From Ferruginibacter sp. (GTDB taxonomy: Bacteria; Bacteroidota; Bacteroidia; Chitinophagales; Chitinophagaceae): DNA of 64,000 nt. Both the position numbers and the translations under genes were made by a program. The stretch lies in NCBI RefSeq assembly GCF_028288465.1, contig NZ_JAQBNR010000015.1:62001-126000 (forward strand), read 5' to 3'. The notes beneath the pieces were generated by a model that saw only the letters and a list, made by a program, of their open reading frames with translations, was not told where the DNA came from and did not search any database. Shown piece by piece: positions 18,424-27,968 of this stretch; position 1 is the stretch's first letter; the number at the start of each line of letters is the position of its first letter.

Positions 18424-21400
18424 ATGGAATCACCGGCCGCATTTTCAGCCAATCAAGCACTCAGTTTTTTTGATGGTATTACAAGCCTGGCAGCATTCGT
18501 GTGCCCGGATTGTGTAACCTATATCACACTTTTGAATAATGGTAATACGGCCATTGTTTCACACCAGGGGAATATTCCTCCCGCGCTATTTGAAGACGAT
18601 ATTTTTAGCACGTTCTGCATAGAAAGTAACACTGCCTGCAACCTGAGCGATACCCGTTGCGAAGCCCGTTTTTCGGACAGTCCATTGGTAGCGCAGGCTG
18701 TTGTGGTTGCTTATACCGCTATCCCTCTGAATGATAAGGAGGGAAATGTATTGGGTGCACTGTCAGTTATCGCCAGCCGGGTAATACAACTATCAAACCA
18801 GCAAATTCTACTGCTGGAAACGCTTGCCCACCAGGCAGAACTTGAAATAATCAACCGGGAAAAAATTAAAACGCTGGAGGAGCGTATTGCCGGTGTGTTA
18901 AAAACAAACGAACTATTAGAACAAACCAGTCAGGTGGCACGCATCGGAGCATGGCAGCTGGACCTTGTAAATCAATCCCTTTACTGGTCGGCAACTACCA
19001 GGCAAATTCATGGAGTGCCAGATAGTTATATTCCCGATTTGCAAACCGCCGTTGATTTTTACAAGGAAGGCCAAAGCCGCGATACCATCAGCCGTTGTGT
19101 ACATGAGGCTATACTCCACAATGCTTCTTATGATGAAGAATTACAGGTGGTTCAACAAGAGGGAACGGTACGCTGGGTGCGGGCAAAAGGAGATCCGGTA
19201 TTTGAAGATGGAAAGTGCGTGCGGATATTTGGTACTTTCCAGGACATACAATTGCAAAAAGAGCAGCAGGAACTATTGGAAGGAAGTGAAAGAAAATACC
19301 GGTCCATTATAGAAAATTCATTAACAGCTGCTTTTTTAACTGATCCTTCTACAGGCACCATACTTGATTGCAATGAAGCCGCTGCTGGTATATTTGGTTA
19401 TTCACCGGAAGTGTTGAAAACACTGGAAAGAAGAGATCTAATTGACGTTGATGATCCGAAATTTGCGCTGCTTGCTCAACAAAGAAATGAATATGGGCGG
19501 ATACAGGGCGAACTGACCGGTATACGAAAAAATGGAGAGCGCTTTCCGTTACTCTATTCCTCTGCTCTTTTTCGTGACAGAGAAGGGCAGATGCGGGCAA
19601 GTATGTCTGCAATCGATATTTCTTCAATAAAAAAAGTAGAAAATGAATTGCGTTTAAGAAAGGACGAATTCGAGTCGGCTTTTGAATTCGCTTCTATAGG
19701 CATGGCACTGGTGGGTTTGCAGGGGCGATGGTTAAGGGTGAATAAAAGCCTGTGCAACATGCTTGGCTATACGCAGGATGAATTGCTGGCAATGACCTTT
19801 CAGCAAATTACGCATCCGGAAGATTTAAAAGCTGATCTCGGGTTGGTAAATCAGCTGATTACCGGCGAAATAGAAAATTATAAACTGGAGAAGCGCTATT
19901 ATACCAAAACCGGGGCTATTATCTGGATCAACCTGAGTGTCTCATTGGTGAAGGGTAGCGAAGGGTTACCTCAACACCTGATTAGTCAGATTGAAAATAT
20001 CAGTGAAAGAAAAGCTGCGGAGCATTCGCTTGTTGAAGAAAAAGAAACGTTGGCTAATGTGATAGAAGGTACCAATGCCGCGGTGTGGGAATGGAATATA
20101 CAGACAGGAGAAACAATATACAATGAGCGCTGGGCCGGCATGCTGGGCTATACGCTTGAAGAGTTGCAGCCTGTTAATAAATATACCTGGATAAAGCTGA
20201 CGCATCCTGTTGACAGGGCGATATCGAACCAGCTGATAAAGGCTTGTTTTAACAGGGAAACAGAACATTATGATTGCGAATACCGGATGAAACATAAGAA
20301 CGGACAATGGATATGGGTATTGGACCGTGGTAAGGTGATCAGCTTTACAGCAGAGGGTAAGCCTTTAAAAATGTTTGGAATTCATATTGACATTACTGCC
20401 CGCAAAAATATTTTTGAAGCCTTACAGGAAAAGCAGGCTTTTATTGAAACGGTGCTGAACACCATTAATGTGGGCATAGTAGCCTGTGATGCCAACGGGG
20501 TAAAAATTTTATTAAATAAAGCTACCAGGGAGTTGTGCGGTTTACCCGATGATTATACAGCCTTCAATAATATGGCAGACTTTTACCAGCTCTATCAACC
20601 GGACGGGGTTACCATGCTGACAGAGGAAGAGGCGCCACTTCATAGAACACTGGTTGAAGGAGAGATTAATAATGTAGAGATAGCCATAATTCCCAAAAAT
20701 GGCATTGCCCGTATTTTAAGCGCTAACGGGCACCAGATAATAGATGCCAATGGCGTAGTTTCCGGGGCCGTCATGGCGTTGCATGATATAACGGAACGTA
20801 AAAAGGCAGAACAATTGCTGGCTTTCAGCGAAAGACGGTTTAAAGGAATTTTCAATTCCACATTTTCGTTCATCGGTTTTCTGGCACCCGATGGTACACT
20901 GCTGGAAGCCAATGAAACCATTTTACGTTTTTCTGGTGTAAAGCCCGAAATGGTAATTAATAGAAAGTTATGGGATTGCTATTGGGGGGAAACTTCTGCT
21001 GAGGAGAAGGAAAAACTGAAGGGTAAAATTGCACGTGCGGCACAAGGTGAATTCCTGGAATACGAACTTAAAATTGTGAGTGGAAATGGCAAGCCTATAC
21101 ATATTTTATTCAACCTGAAACCGCTTTTTGATGACGATGGAAAAGTAATAGCCATTGTTTCGGAGGGACGGCCAATACAAGATATTGTGGACGCAAGGAA
21201 GGCGTTGCTGGAGAAAAATTCGGAGCTGGAGCAGTTTGCATTTATTGCCTCACATGACTTACAGGAGCCACTGCGAATGATACGTTCTTTTATGCTGCTG
21301 TTGCGGGATAATTATGCAGGCCAGCTGGATGCCAAAGCAAAAAAATACATCGATTATGCAATCGATGGTTCTGAAAGAATGACTGAAATGGTAAAACAGC

Positions 21401-21885
21401 TGCTTACCTACGCAAGGATAGGAAGCAATGAAACCATCAGGGAAGCAATTGATACCAACGAACTTCTGAAGGGCATATTAGCTTTACAAAATGCAGTACT
21501 GGAAGAAAAAGAAGCACAGGTAACCGTACATCCATTGCCCGGTATTTATGGCATGAGAACGCCGCTGGTATTACTTTTTCAAAACCTGATTTCCAATGCT
21601 GTTAAATACCAGCATCCTGGAATTAAACCACTTATAACAATCTCCGCAAGAGAAACGAGCCGCAATTATGAATTTGCAATACAGGATAACGGAATTGGCA
21701 TCCCCCAAAATCACCAGGCAGAAATTTTTCAGCTGTTTAAACGACTGCATACTAAACAGGAATATGCCGGTACCGGCATGGGCCTTGCCACTTGTAAAAA
21801 AATTGTTGAACAACATAGTGGAAAGATGTGGGTACAATCTGAAGAGGGAAAAGGAAGCGTATTTTATTTTACCATAAAAAAGTAG
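18424..21885 (+). CDS. Sensor histidine kinase with GAF and six PAS domains
   Basis: A 1153-residue cytoplasmic sensor kinase without transmembrane segments. A GAF-like domain (about 5-145) is followed by PAS units starting near residues 164, 294, 414, 545, 673 and 804, each with linkers of the ITERKKAE or ISERKAAE type. The HisKA domain has the phospho-acceptor His944 in ASHDLQEPLR. The ATPase domain shows the N-box LISNAVKYQHPG, the G1 box IQDNGIGIP, and GTGMGLATCKKIVEQHSG. No receiver domain is attached and no response regulator lies beside it, so it is an orphan kinase. The PAS units have no visible haem or flavin signature; the stimulus is unknown. Confidence 0.9.
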   Translation: MESPAAFSANQALSFFDGITSLAAFVCPDCVTYITLLNNGNTAIVSHQGNIPPALFEDDIFSTFCIESNTACNLSDTRCEARFSDSPLVAQAVVVAYTAIPLNDKEGNVLGALSVIASRVIQLSNQQILLLETLAHQAELEIINREKIKTLEERIAGVLKTNELLEQTSQVARIGAWQLDLVNQSLYWSATTRQIHGVPDSYIPDLQTAVDFYKEGQSRDTISRCVHEAILHNASYDEELQVVQQEGTVRWVRAKGDPVFEDGKCVRIFGTFQDIQLQKEQQELLEGSERKYRSIIENSLTAAFLTDPSTGTILDCNEAAAGIFGYSPEVLKTLERRDLIDVDDPKFALLAQQRNEYGRIQGELTGIRKNGERFPLLYSSALFRDREGQMRASMSAIDISSIKKVENELRLRKDEFESAFEFASIGMALVGLQGRWLRVNKSLCNMLGYTQDELLAMTFQQITHPEDLKADLGLVNQLITGEIENYKLEKRYYTKTGAIIWINLSVSLVKGSEGLPQHLISQIENISERKAAEHSLVEEKETLANVIEGTNAAVWEWNIQTGETIYNERWAGMLGYTLEELQPVNKYTWIKLTHPVDRAISNQLIKACFNRETEHYDCEYRMKHKNGQWIWVLDRGKVISFTAEGKPLKMFGIHIDITARKNIFEALQEKQAFIETVLNTINVGIVACDANGVKILLNKATRELCGLPDDYTAFNNMADFYQLYQPDGVTMLTEEEAPLHRTLVEGEINNVEIAIIPKNGIARILSANGHQIIDANGVVSGAVMALHDITERKKAEQLLAFSERRFKGIFNSTFSFIGFLAPDGTLLEANETILRFSGVKPEMVINRKLWDCYWGETSAEEKEKLKGKIARAAQGEFLEYELKIVSGNGKPIHILFNLKPLFDDDGKVIAIVSEGRPIQDIVDARKALLEKNSELEQFAFIASHDLQEPLRMIRSFMLLLRDNYAGQLDAKAKKYIDYAIDGSERMTEMVKQLLTYARIGSNETIREAIDTNELLKGILALQNAVLEEKEAQVTVHPLPGIYGMRTPLVLLFQNLISNAVKYQHPGIKPLITISARETSRNYEFAIQDNGIGIPQNHQAEIFQLFKRLHTKQEYAGTGMGLATCKKIVEQHSGKMWVQSEEGKGSVFYFTIKK

Positions 21886-22551
21886 TAGCGCCGAATTAAG
21901 ACTACATCGATCTGTAAAAAAATGGAAAAGCAGATGAGTGAAAATGATTTTTTTTAATTGCCAGATCGGCATTTTGAAATCCAATGCGAAGATAAACTAG
22001 TTTTAAATGGATACAGCGTTTCGAACGCTCTGTCCAGCAAAAGGCTGCCTTCGTGCATGCCATGAATGCTGCAACTCCTGCAAATTTATTTACCTTCATC
22101 AATGTTGAATGTATCCAACAAACGCCCATGCTTTCACAAATGCGAAACTTTTACCGCTCCCCGGGCCACATTAATTCCCTGCCATGGTAAAGGCAAAATA
22201 ACCAGCAAGTAATGCAAGGGAGATTACGGAGGTTCTGACTATCCATTTTAAAATGGTGAGTTGTAGTGAGTCTTCTTTCATATGTATAGCAGCAATTTTT
22301 AAGATGGATAAATATAAAGGTAGGTTTTTAAAAGGAGCTCATCAGCATCCTCAATAACAAATGAGTAACATCCCGGAAACTGGTAAAACTTCTTTTTGTT
22401 AATTGCCTGACGATGAAAACTTTCTCAGGTGAAAACCTGAATAATAAAAATGAGAAGGTATTTAAAACTCTCTTTTTTCCATAGCGGAAAATAACTATAA
22501 GGCTTGTATTACGACAAAAATAAAGCAAGCTTTAATTATGTTGGATACGCA
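21886..22551. other. Intergenic stretch, mostly empty
   Basis: About 665 bases between the kinase and the acetyltransferase. Apart from a possible 36-residue membrane peptide (22171-22281, listed separately) I see only short shadow ORFs and AT-rich sequence. Confidence 0.4.
22171..22281 (-). CDS. Possible small single-pass membrane protein
   Basis: The ATG at 22281 opens a 36-residue ORF, MKEDSLQLTILKWIVRTSVI followed by SLALLAGYFAFTMAGN. A short charged N-terminus precedes one hydrophobic segment of about 20 residues, a convincing layout for a small membrane protein. There is no clear ribosome-binding site, which is usual in Bacteroidota. The function is unknown. Confidence 0.35.
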   Translation of the reverse strand: MKEDSLQLTILKWIVRTSVISLALLAGYFAFTMAGN

Positions 22552-22851
22552 TTATTGCACCTCATTTTTTGTGACAAGAAACTGGTATTCTGCATGCTTT
22601 TTTAAATATGCATTTACATAAGGACAGTACACCACTATTTTGAATTGTTTTTCTTTTGCATATTCCAGGGCAAACCGGGCCAACGCGGCAGCAATACCCT
22701 TTCCTTCAAAGCCTTCGGGTACCAGTGTATGCATCAATACCAAATTGCCGTTGTGCCAGCGGTATTCAATAAACGCAAATTCACCGTTGCTTAAAAGGGT
22801 TTCAAAGTGAAGGCGCTTTTCGTTGTTGATGATTTTTATTTCGTTGCTCAT
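22552..22851 (-). CDS. GNAT-like N-acetyltransferase, small
   Basis: About 99 residues of the short acetyltransferase type (Acetyltransf_CG, YjdJ-like). The acetyl-CoA loop is recognisable in VPEGFEGKGIAAALARFALE, followed by the conserved VVYCPYVNAYLKKH. I prefer ATG 22851 (MSNEIKIINN) over the frame's first ATG at 22869, because the six extra residues are not typical for the family. It is a single gene. The substrate is unknown. Confidence 0.8.
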   Translation of the reverse strand: MSNEIKIINNEKRLHFETLLSNGEFAFIEYRWHNGNLVLMHTLVPEGFEGKGIAAALARFALEYAKEKQFKIVVYCPYVNAYLKKHAEYQFLVTKNEVQ

Positions 22852-22916
22852 ATATACCTGTTTCTGCAAAGATAAATTCCTGCAGCAACAAATTCTTTCA
22901 AAAAGTAATTAAAAAC

Positions 22917-22946
22917 TTTGCTACCAGCATACAACTAAAACCTTTG
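22917..22946 (+). promoter_or_regulatory. Bacteroidota-type promoter (TTTG / TAnnTTTG)
   Basis: TTTG at 22917-22920 and AACCTTTG at 22939-22946 (one mismatch from TAnnTTTG) are separated by 18 bases, close to the -33/-7 arrangement of Bacteroidota primary sigma factors. Transcription would start near 22953, after the ATG at 22949. This supports the downstream start at 23081 for the next gene. Confidence 0.45.
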
Positions 22947-23080
22947 TAATGGGCAGAGGCATCCCGTTTTTTTTTTACTTGCTTTCTGATAAAAAAATTA
23001 TCCCTTTTTTAAGGGATAAAAGATATGCTGAATTAAGCCCACTTTTATGCTGTACAAATTGCGGCAATAAAAATCATTGC

Positions 23081-23572
23081 ATGAAACGTTCCATCCTGCT
23101 TTACCTTGTACTCTTAAATTGCACCATTCAGGCCGTTGCGCAAACCGATAGCTTTGATGTATTCACTTACCAGCCACCTGAGTTTTTTATAAAAAGTGAG
23201 TTACCATCCAGGGTACAATCTAATATGATAAGTACCAGCATCAATTTTTGTACAATTACGCTGTATAAAAGTCTTCCTGCAAACAGGGATGCAATGACCG
23301 GTATTATCAGCAAGTGGAATGAACAGGTTGTAAAGCGGTTGAATAAAGCCATTAAAAAGCCGGCCAGGATAATGACGGAACAGGTGTGGGATGGATGGGT
23401 ATCTACGTTGGCGATTGGCAATTTTTATCAGAATAAAAAGAAGTGCGTGGTGATGCTGAACTCTTTCAGAAAAGATTCAATAACCACCTGTGCAGTGTTT
23501 GAGATGAGTGATCCCATTTTCAAAAATCCGGTACAACAATTTTCACCAAACATACATTTTAAAAAACAATAA
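23081..23572 (+). CDS. Exported protein of unknown function
   Basis: A 163-residue protein starting MKRSILLYLVLLNCTIQAVA with a signal peptide ending about residue 20 before QTDSF. The frame is open upstream to 22949, but the signal peptide at 23081 and the promoter at 22917-22946 argue for this start. The mature part contains FTYQPPEFFIKSELPSRVQS and no family I know. Its stop overlaps the next ATG by one base, so the two exported proteins are probably made together. Confidence 0.65.
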   Translation: MKRSILLYLVLLNCTIQAVAQTDSFDVFTYQPPEFFIKSELPSRVQSNMISTSINFCTITLYKSLPANRDAMTGIISKWNEQVVKRLNKAIKKPARIMTEQVWDGWVSTLAIGNFYQNKKKCVVMLNSFRKDSITTCAVFEMSDPIFKNPVQQFSPNIHFKKQ

Positions 23573-24039
23573 TGAAAAAGCAACTACCTCTTGTATTTAT
23601 GCTGGTGCTTGTTTCAGGCATGGCCTTTTCTCAAACCAAAACCAAACTGCCTGTAAAGAAGGCCGTATCAGCATTGGAAAAATTATTAGCCGGTTCGGGA
23701 TTGCCGTATAATATGGTAAACGACAGCCTGGCTGTTATCCCGTATGGCGGTGAAAATATTGTGTCGTACAAAGTATTGATACAGTCAATAAGCGATTTGA
23801 TTATCGTTTTTACAGACCTGTCAGAAGCATTGCCGGGAAAGATTGATTCTTCAAAATACAAATACCTGCTGCAACAAAATAACCAGTTTGATGTGGTAAA
23901 AATTTGCATCAGTGGTGAAGATAATTCAGTCAACCTAAGGGCTGATTTATATAAGGCTGGTACCAGCAACGTGCTGCTGAAAAGAGTGATTGAACAGGTA
24001 GCCAATGTTACCAATATTATTGGGGGTGATTTTAAATAG
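23572..24039 (+). CDS. Exported protein of unknown function
   Basis: A 155-residue protein with signal peptide MKKQLPLVFMLVLVSGMAFS, cleaved before QTKTK. The mature part (KAVSALEKLLAGSGLPYNMV, then YKVLIQSISDLIIVFTDLSE) has the helix-strand pattern of a small secretion-chaperone-like or YbjN-like fold; this is only an impression. It overlaps the preceding gene by one base and is likely its partner. Confidence 0.65.
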   Translation: MKKQLPLVFMLVLVSGMAFSQTKTKLPVKKAVSALEKLLAGSGLPYNMVNDSLAVIPYGGENIVSYKVLIQSISDLIIVFTDLSEALPGKIDSSKYKYLLQQNNQFDVVKICISGEDNSVNLRADLYKAGTSNVLLKRVIEQVANVTNIIGGDFK

Positions 24040-24250
24040 GCTTATCATCTCAATCACTTTGTACCTAAATTCATTCTGTAATTACATCCTGGTATATACA
24101 ATACAAATTGATGCCGTCTGAAAAATCCCATTTTTACCGGATACGAATATGCATGCACCAACAGTAGTTTTATAAAATAATAACCGGATTGATTTTGTCC
24201 TGCTAAAAAAAATGCCCGGATATAATTTCATAATTACAAAAAAAACTACA

Positions 24251-24922
24251 ATGAAAAAATTATTCTTTCTTTCACTTACTGTGTTTTTTATTACGGTCGC
24301 CACAGCTCAATTAACACCCCGGGTTGAAAAAAACATAATTGTGAGACCGGCAACAAAAATTATTAAAACTAACCCGGTGCCTCCGCCGGCTCCGGCACCA
24401 GCAATAAATAAAGAAACCCCTGAGGGCGATCAAACTACCTCTGTGTATACTTTATCTTCTGTAAGGGTTAATATAAAAACCGGTAGTGATAATAAGGAAT
24501 TTCCCTCCCAGGTATATATTTAAATATGGAAGAAGGGCGAGTTTTTTAACGCCATGTCTGCGCCGGGAAGGTTATATAAAATTGGTACTGTAAATGAAAT
24601 GGCCGTAAACAGTAATACAGAACTGGGGTTAGGTAAAATTGCGCCGGATGACAAATTAAGTTTAAGCAATTTACAAACCAGCGGAGTTGAACTAAGGATA
24701 ACTTATTTAGCCAATATTTTTCTGGATGCCTGGAAAATAGACAATATAAGTTGCACGCTTGAGTTCAGGGATCAAAACGGAAAACTTCATCCTTCGATGG
24801 GTACAAAAAATATTTCGTTTTCCAATGCCGCCGGATTTTTGGATGGAAAATATAAAGCAATGGTTTGCACAACCGATCAAAACTTTAACCCCGTGTCAGC
24901 AAATATCCAGGAGTGGCAGTAG
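24251..24922 (+). pseudogene. Exported protein of unknown function, interrupted by in-frame TAA
   Basis: The frame opens with the signal peptide MKKLFFLSLTVFFITVATA, then a proline-rich linker (PVPPPAPAPA). It meets TAA at 24521-24523 (codon 91). The very same frame continues from there (IWKKGEFFNAMSAPGRLYKI) with coherent sequence to 24922, 223 codons in all. A single base change such as AAA to TAA explains it. A separate gene starting at ATG 24554 is less likely, because it would have no signal peptide. The family is not recognised. Confidence 0.6.
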
Positions 24923-24964
24923 TGCAGCTGATAATTTAATCCGGCTTCAATAAAAATTATTTGT

Positions 24965-25326
24965 ATGAAAAAATACTTGCTTGCATTCATCCTTCTGTTA
25001 TTATCGGTTTCAGTTTTTACGCAAACCAAACCCAAACCAAAAGAGAAACCTCCCACTAAAAAAGAAATGAGTGATATGATGCAGGAAATGCAAAAGTCAA
25101 TGACCGGAATGAGTTCTGAAGATCAAAAGTTGCTGAACAGTCGGGTGTTAAAATACCTGATATAAAAGCGGCGAAAAAAACTGTTTCCGGAATCAGTGAT
25201 GGTCAGATAAAAAAAGGGGTGGACGATGGCAGCAGGATTGTAGTCGGAGTAGAAGCCAGGGCCGGCGTAAACAGTGGCCCTTCACTTACCGGTAACGGTG
25301 CACTGCAGGGGCTGGATGTCCGGTAA
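24965..25326 (+). pseudogene. Exported protein remnant with frameshift
   Basis: Residues 1-60 (signal peptide MKKYLLAFILLLLSVSVF, then TKPKPKEKPPTKKEMSDMM) are in one frame that stops at 25163. Around 25140-25150 the coding signal moves to another frame, giving GVKIPDIKAAKKTVSGISDG and running to TAA 25324. A one-base indel near 25145 joins the two. The remaining C-terminus is short for what looks like the start of a larger exported helical protein, so a further truncation is likely. Confidence 0.6.
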
Positions 25327-25364
25327 ATTCAATCAATAAATCGCTGAATAATAAAACGTCTAAA

Positions 25365-26357
25365 ATGAAATATACACTAATATGCTGCATGATTTTTTGT
25401 GCGGTTTCATCCTCAGCCCAGGATTGTACCCCGGAAATACTGGCAAAAAAAACAGGCAGCTGGAAAGCCGGCCCACAAGGTTCTATTCATAACGTTACTG
25501 CTGCTGATTTGGTAAAAGAAAAGGCGGTACTGGCAGCCATCCGCAAAAAGCTTTTGGCTGATTATAAGCCAACGGGCTGTGAGGTGTCTTATAGTAATGT
25601 ATTTGAAAAAGACATGTCTGCAGAAACCAAATGGATTGCAGATCCCTACCAGTTTGCCATGTATATTCTTCCTTATTTATGCGATACCAAAAGTGCTGAT
25701 AAATCAAAATATACAGTAGCGATTGCAAGTGCAACAAATGTGAATATTACTGCCAATGCATTGTCGCTTTCCGGGGCGGGCGACTTGTACGCAGCAACTC
25801 TTCCTAATGATGATTTCAGGGGATACTTAAAACTTAAAAAGCGGCCACAAAAAAAAGACGGCGCCTGGTTTATGGGTGAAGAAGTGGTAGGTGACGCCGG
25901 TACAGCACATGAAATAAAAGAATCCAGTTGGCTGATTACTTATAATGATACGCTTCCGTTTTATTACGTGAGCCGAAAAGAGTACTTACAGATACAACTA
26001 AAAAGACTGGACCGGGCGATAAAAGAAAGTCCTGGTGAAAAAGAGTATAACAATAAGTTCATAAAAAACATAAATGACTATCTGGAAAGACCGGAGACAG
26101 AACTGAACCAGCCAGCCATTTGCATGTGGAACGAGGAGGAAAGGTTTGAAAAATTTGTAGATGAGGGAACAAAAGGTTCGTTCATTGCCATTAAACCCAA
26201 TCTGGATTACTATCATAAAAAGTTGCCCAAATCATCCCCTCAATTTTTTACTGCAAAATATAAAATATCAACAGGTGATGATGTATTTGAAGAAAACATT
26301 GCCAATATAAAAAAGGCGATTGATTTTGCAACTCTAAAAACTATGCTGGAAAAATAA
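25365..26357 (+). CDS. Exported protein of unknown function, 330 residues
   Basis: A signal peptide (MKYTLICCMIFCAVSSSA) precedes QDCTPEILAKKTGSW. The mature protein is mixed alpha/beta and has no transmembrane segment. Its sequence includes EVVGDAGTAHEIKESSWLIT and YYVSRKEYLQIQLKRLDRAI, a charged helical part. I recognise no family. It lies among broken exported genes but is itself intact. Confidence 0.7.
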   Translation: MKYTLICCMIFCAVSSSAQDCTPEILAKKTGSWKAGPQGSIHNVTAADLVKEKAVLAAIRKKLLADYKPTGCEVSYSNVFEKDMSAETKWIADPYQFAMYILPYLCDTKSADKSKYTVAIASATNVNITANALSLSGAGDLYAATLPNDDFRGYLKLKKRPQKKDGAWFMGEEVVGDAGTAHEIKESSWLITYNDTLPFYYVSRKEYLQIQLKRLDRAIKESPGEKEYNNKFIKNINDYLERPETELNQPAICMWNEEERFEKFVDEGTKGSFIAIKPNLDYYHKKLPKSSPQFFTAKYKISTGDDVFEENIANIKKAIDFATLKTMLEK

Positions 26358-26436
26358 AGCGCTACATATTATTGGATTCAGGAAACAAGGCATTCATTGT
26401 AAGCTTAATTTATCAGGACGCGACAAGCAGTTTTCA

Positions 26437-26911
26437 TTATTCATTTTTGGCTTTACGTTTTAAACCTTCTAATCAAATTTGATGATACTTGTACATGCGG
26501 TTTGGCATAAATAATTTGCCAAGCCTGCAAAGCAATCCATATTGTGTTCTTCAGTAATTGCTTTGCATCCTTTGTTGTTGGTATAATCAACCTGGCGTGG
26601 TACGCCAGGATGCCCGGCCCCTTTGCATCCCAGGTTAGGCGTTCATTGGGTACAAACTTCTGTACTTCGCTTTTAAGATCGGCGCCAAATGTTTTCCAGG
26701 TAAATTTCGTCTTTTCCAAAAGATGCCCGCCGGGCTCATTAACCAGTTTCACTTTTGATGCATTGAAATACCAGTCATGCCAGGTAGCTGCATTGGTTAG
26801 CCAAAACCAAACTTTCCCTGGTGTTGCATTTATTTCAATTTCATTATGCACAAATACCGGGGAATTGGAAGGCGAAAATTTCTCCGGGAAAATAATTTTT
26901 TGGTTGGGCAT
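26437..26911 (-). pseudogene. SRPBCC-domain protein, decayed C-terminus
   Basis: Residues 1-112 (EIEINATPGKVWFWLTNAAT, then LTWDAKGPGILAYHARLIIP) are a normal SRPBCC/polyketide-cyclase-like lipid-binding fold. After TTKD the frame breaks. The expected continuation is found first in another frame (GCKAITEEHN) and then in a third (YGLLCRLGKLFMPNRMYKYH), where a TGA stands in place of the Trp codon of QIWLEGLKRKA. At least two frameshifts and one nonsense change are therefore visible. The uninterrupted 152-residue frame ends in non-family sequence. Confidence 0.7.
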
Positions 26912-27023
26912 ATAACAGGTCGGTTTGTCTGATCTGAAGATTGCACTTTTTTTTCTGCCGTTTGCTTAACTGTTTTGCAATTAGGGAAGCACCAGTCGCG
27001 ATATAGGTTTAAATAACTGGAAC

Positions 27024-27833
27024 TTAATTTTTGAAGTACTGTGTTTTAATTCCCGGAATCAATGCTGATAATTTTTTTATCCTGGTAGCATCGCTGGGAT
27101 GGGTAGATAGAAATTCGGGTGTTTTATTGGTGTTTACGGCTGCCATCCTTTGCCAGAAGGGGATGGCTTCTTCGGGATTATAACCTGCCATGCTCATAAA
27201 TATCAGGCCCAGTTTATCGGCCTCACTTTCCTGCATGCGGCTGTTAGGTAATGCCAGCGCCAGGTTGGAGCCTGCCATGTACAATCCCAAAAAAAGCAAC
27301 TGCGTTTGCTGCTTTTTATTTTTGAGCGCATCTTCCAGTACCAGTCCACCCAGGCTGATCAGCAAACCTTCGCTCATTCGTTCATTACCATGTCTTGCAA
27401 TGGCATGGGCAATTTCATGCCCCATTACTACCGCCAGGGCTGTTTCGTTTTGCGTTACGGGCAGCAGGCCGGTGTAAACTACTACTTTGCCACCCGGCAT
27501 GCACCAGGCGTTGACAATATTTTGGTTAATAGTATTGAATTCCCATTTAAAACTTTTTACTTCTTTGCTCATGTTATTTTGTTGCAGGTAAGATTCCACA
27601 GCCTGTTTTATCCGGCCACCAACGCGGCTTACCATTTGTGCCCGGTCATCGGTTTGCATCAGCGTAGGGCTGGCTTTTACAACGGAATCGTATTCCGAAA
27701 ACGCTAATGCCTGTATCATTGAATTGGGTACCAGGTTTAATTGTTTGCGACCGGTAACCGGTACCGTTTTACAGGCAGTAAAAGCAATACAACACAATAA
27801 AGTTGAGGTGATAATTTGCATACAATATTTCAT
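27024..27833 (-). CDS. M48-family metallopeptidase, lipoprotein
   Basis: A 269-residue envelope protease. The signal peptide ends in a lipobox with Cys21 (IAFTAC), so it is probably anchored in a membrane. The zinc motif HEIAH is at 139-143 with the downstream ESEAD motif at 202-206 supplying the third ligand. It resembles LoiP/BepA-type M48 quality-control peptidases with no TPR part. Divergent from the GH97 gene, with 135 bp between. Confidence 0.9.
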   Translation of the reverse strand: MKYCMQIITSTLLCCIAFTACKTVPVTGRKQLNLVPNSMIQALAFSEYDSVVKASPTLMQTDDRAQMVSRVGGRIKQAVESYLQQNNMSKEVKSFKWEFNTINQNIVNAWCMPGGKVVVYTGLLPVTQNETALAVVMGHEIAHAIARHGNERMSEGLLISLGGLVLEDALKNKKQQTQLLFLGLYMAGSNLALALPNSRMQESEADKLGLIFMSMAGYNPEEAIPFWQRMAAVNTNKTPEFLSTHPSDATRIKKLSALIPGIKTQYFKN

Positions 27834-27968
27834 GATTAAATTTTTGAAAAGGTAGATTTGTTTTGTTTTTTTAATAATCCCCTGAAAAGGTGATTTTAGC
27901 CGGCGTTCGTTTTATACCGGAATGATTTACCTTAAGGATTCAATTAGCCATGTAGAAAATATTTATTA

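Noticed and set aside
22949..23080. Upstream start for the exported protein at 23081
   Set aside because: It would put 44 unrelated residues before a good signal peptide and would lie before the predicted transcription start.
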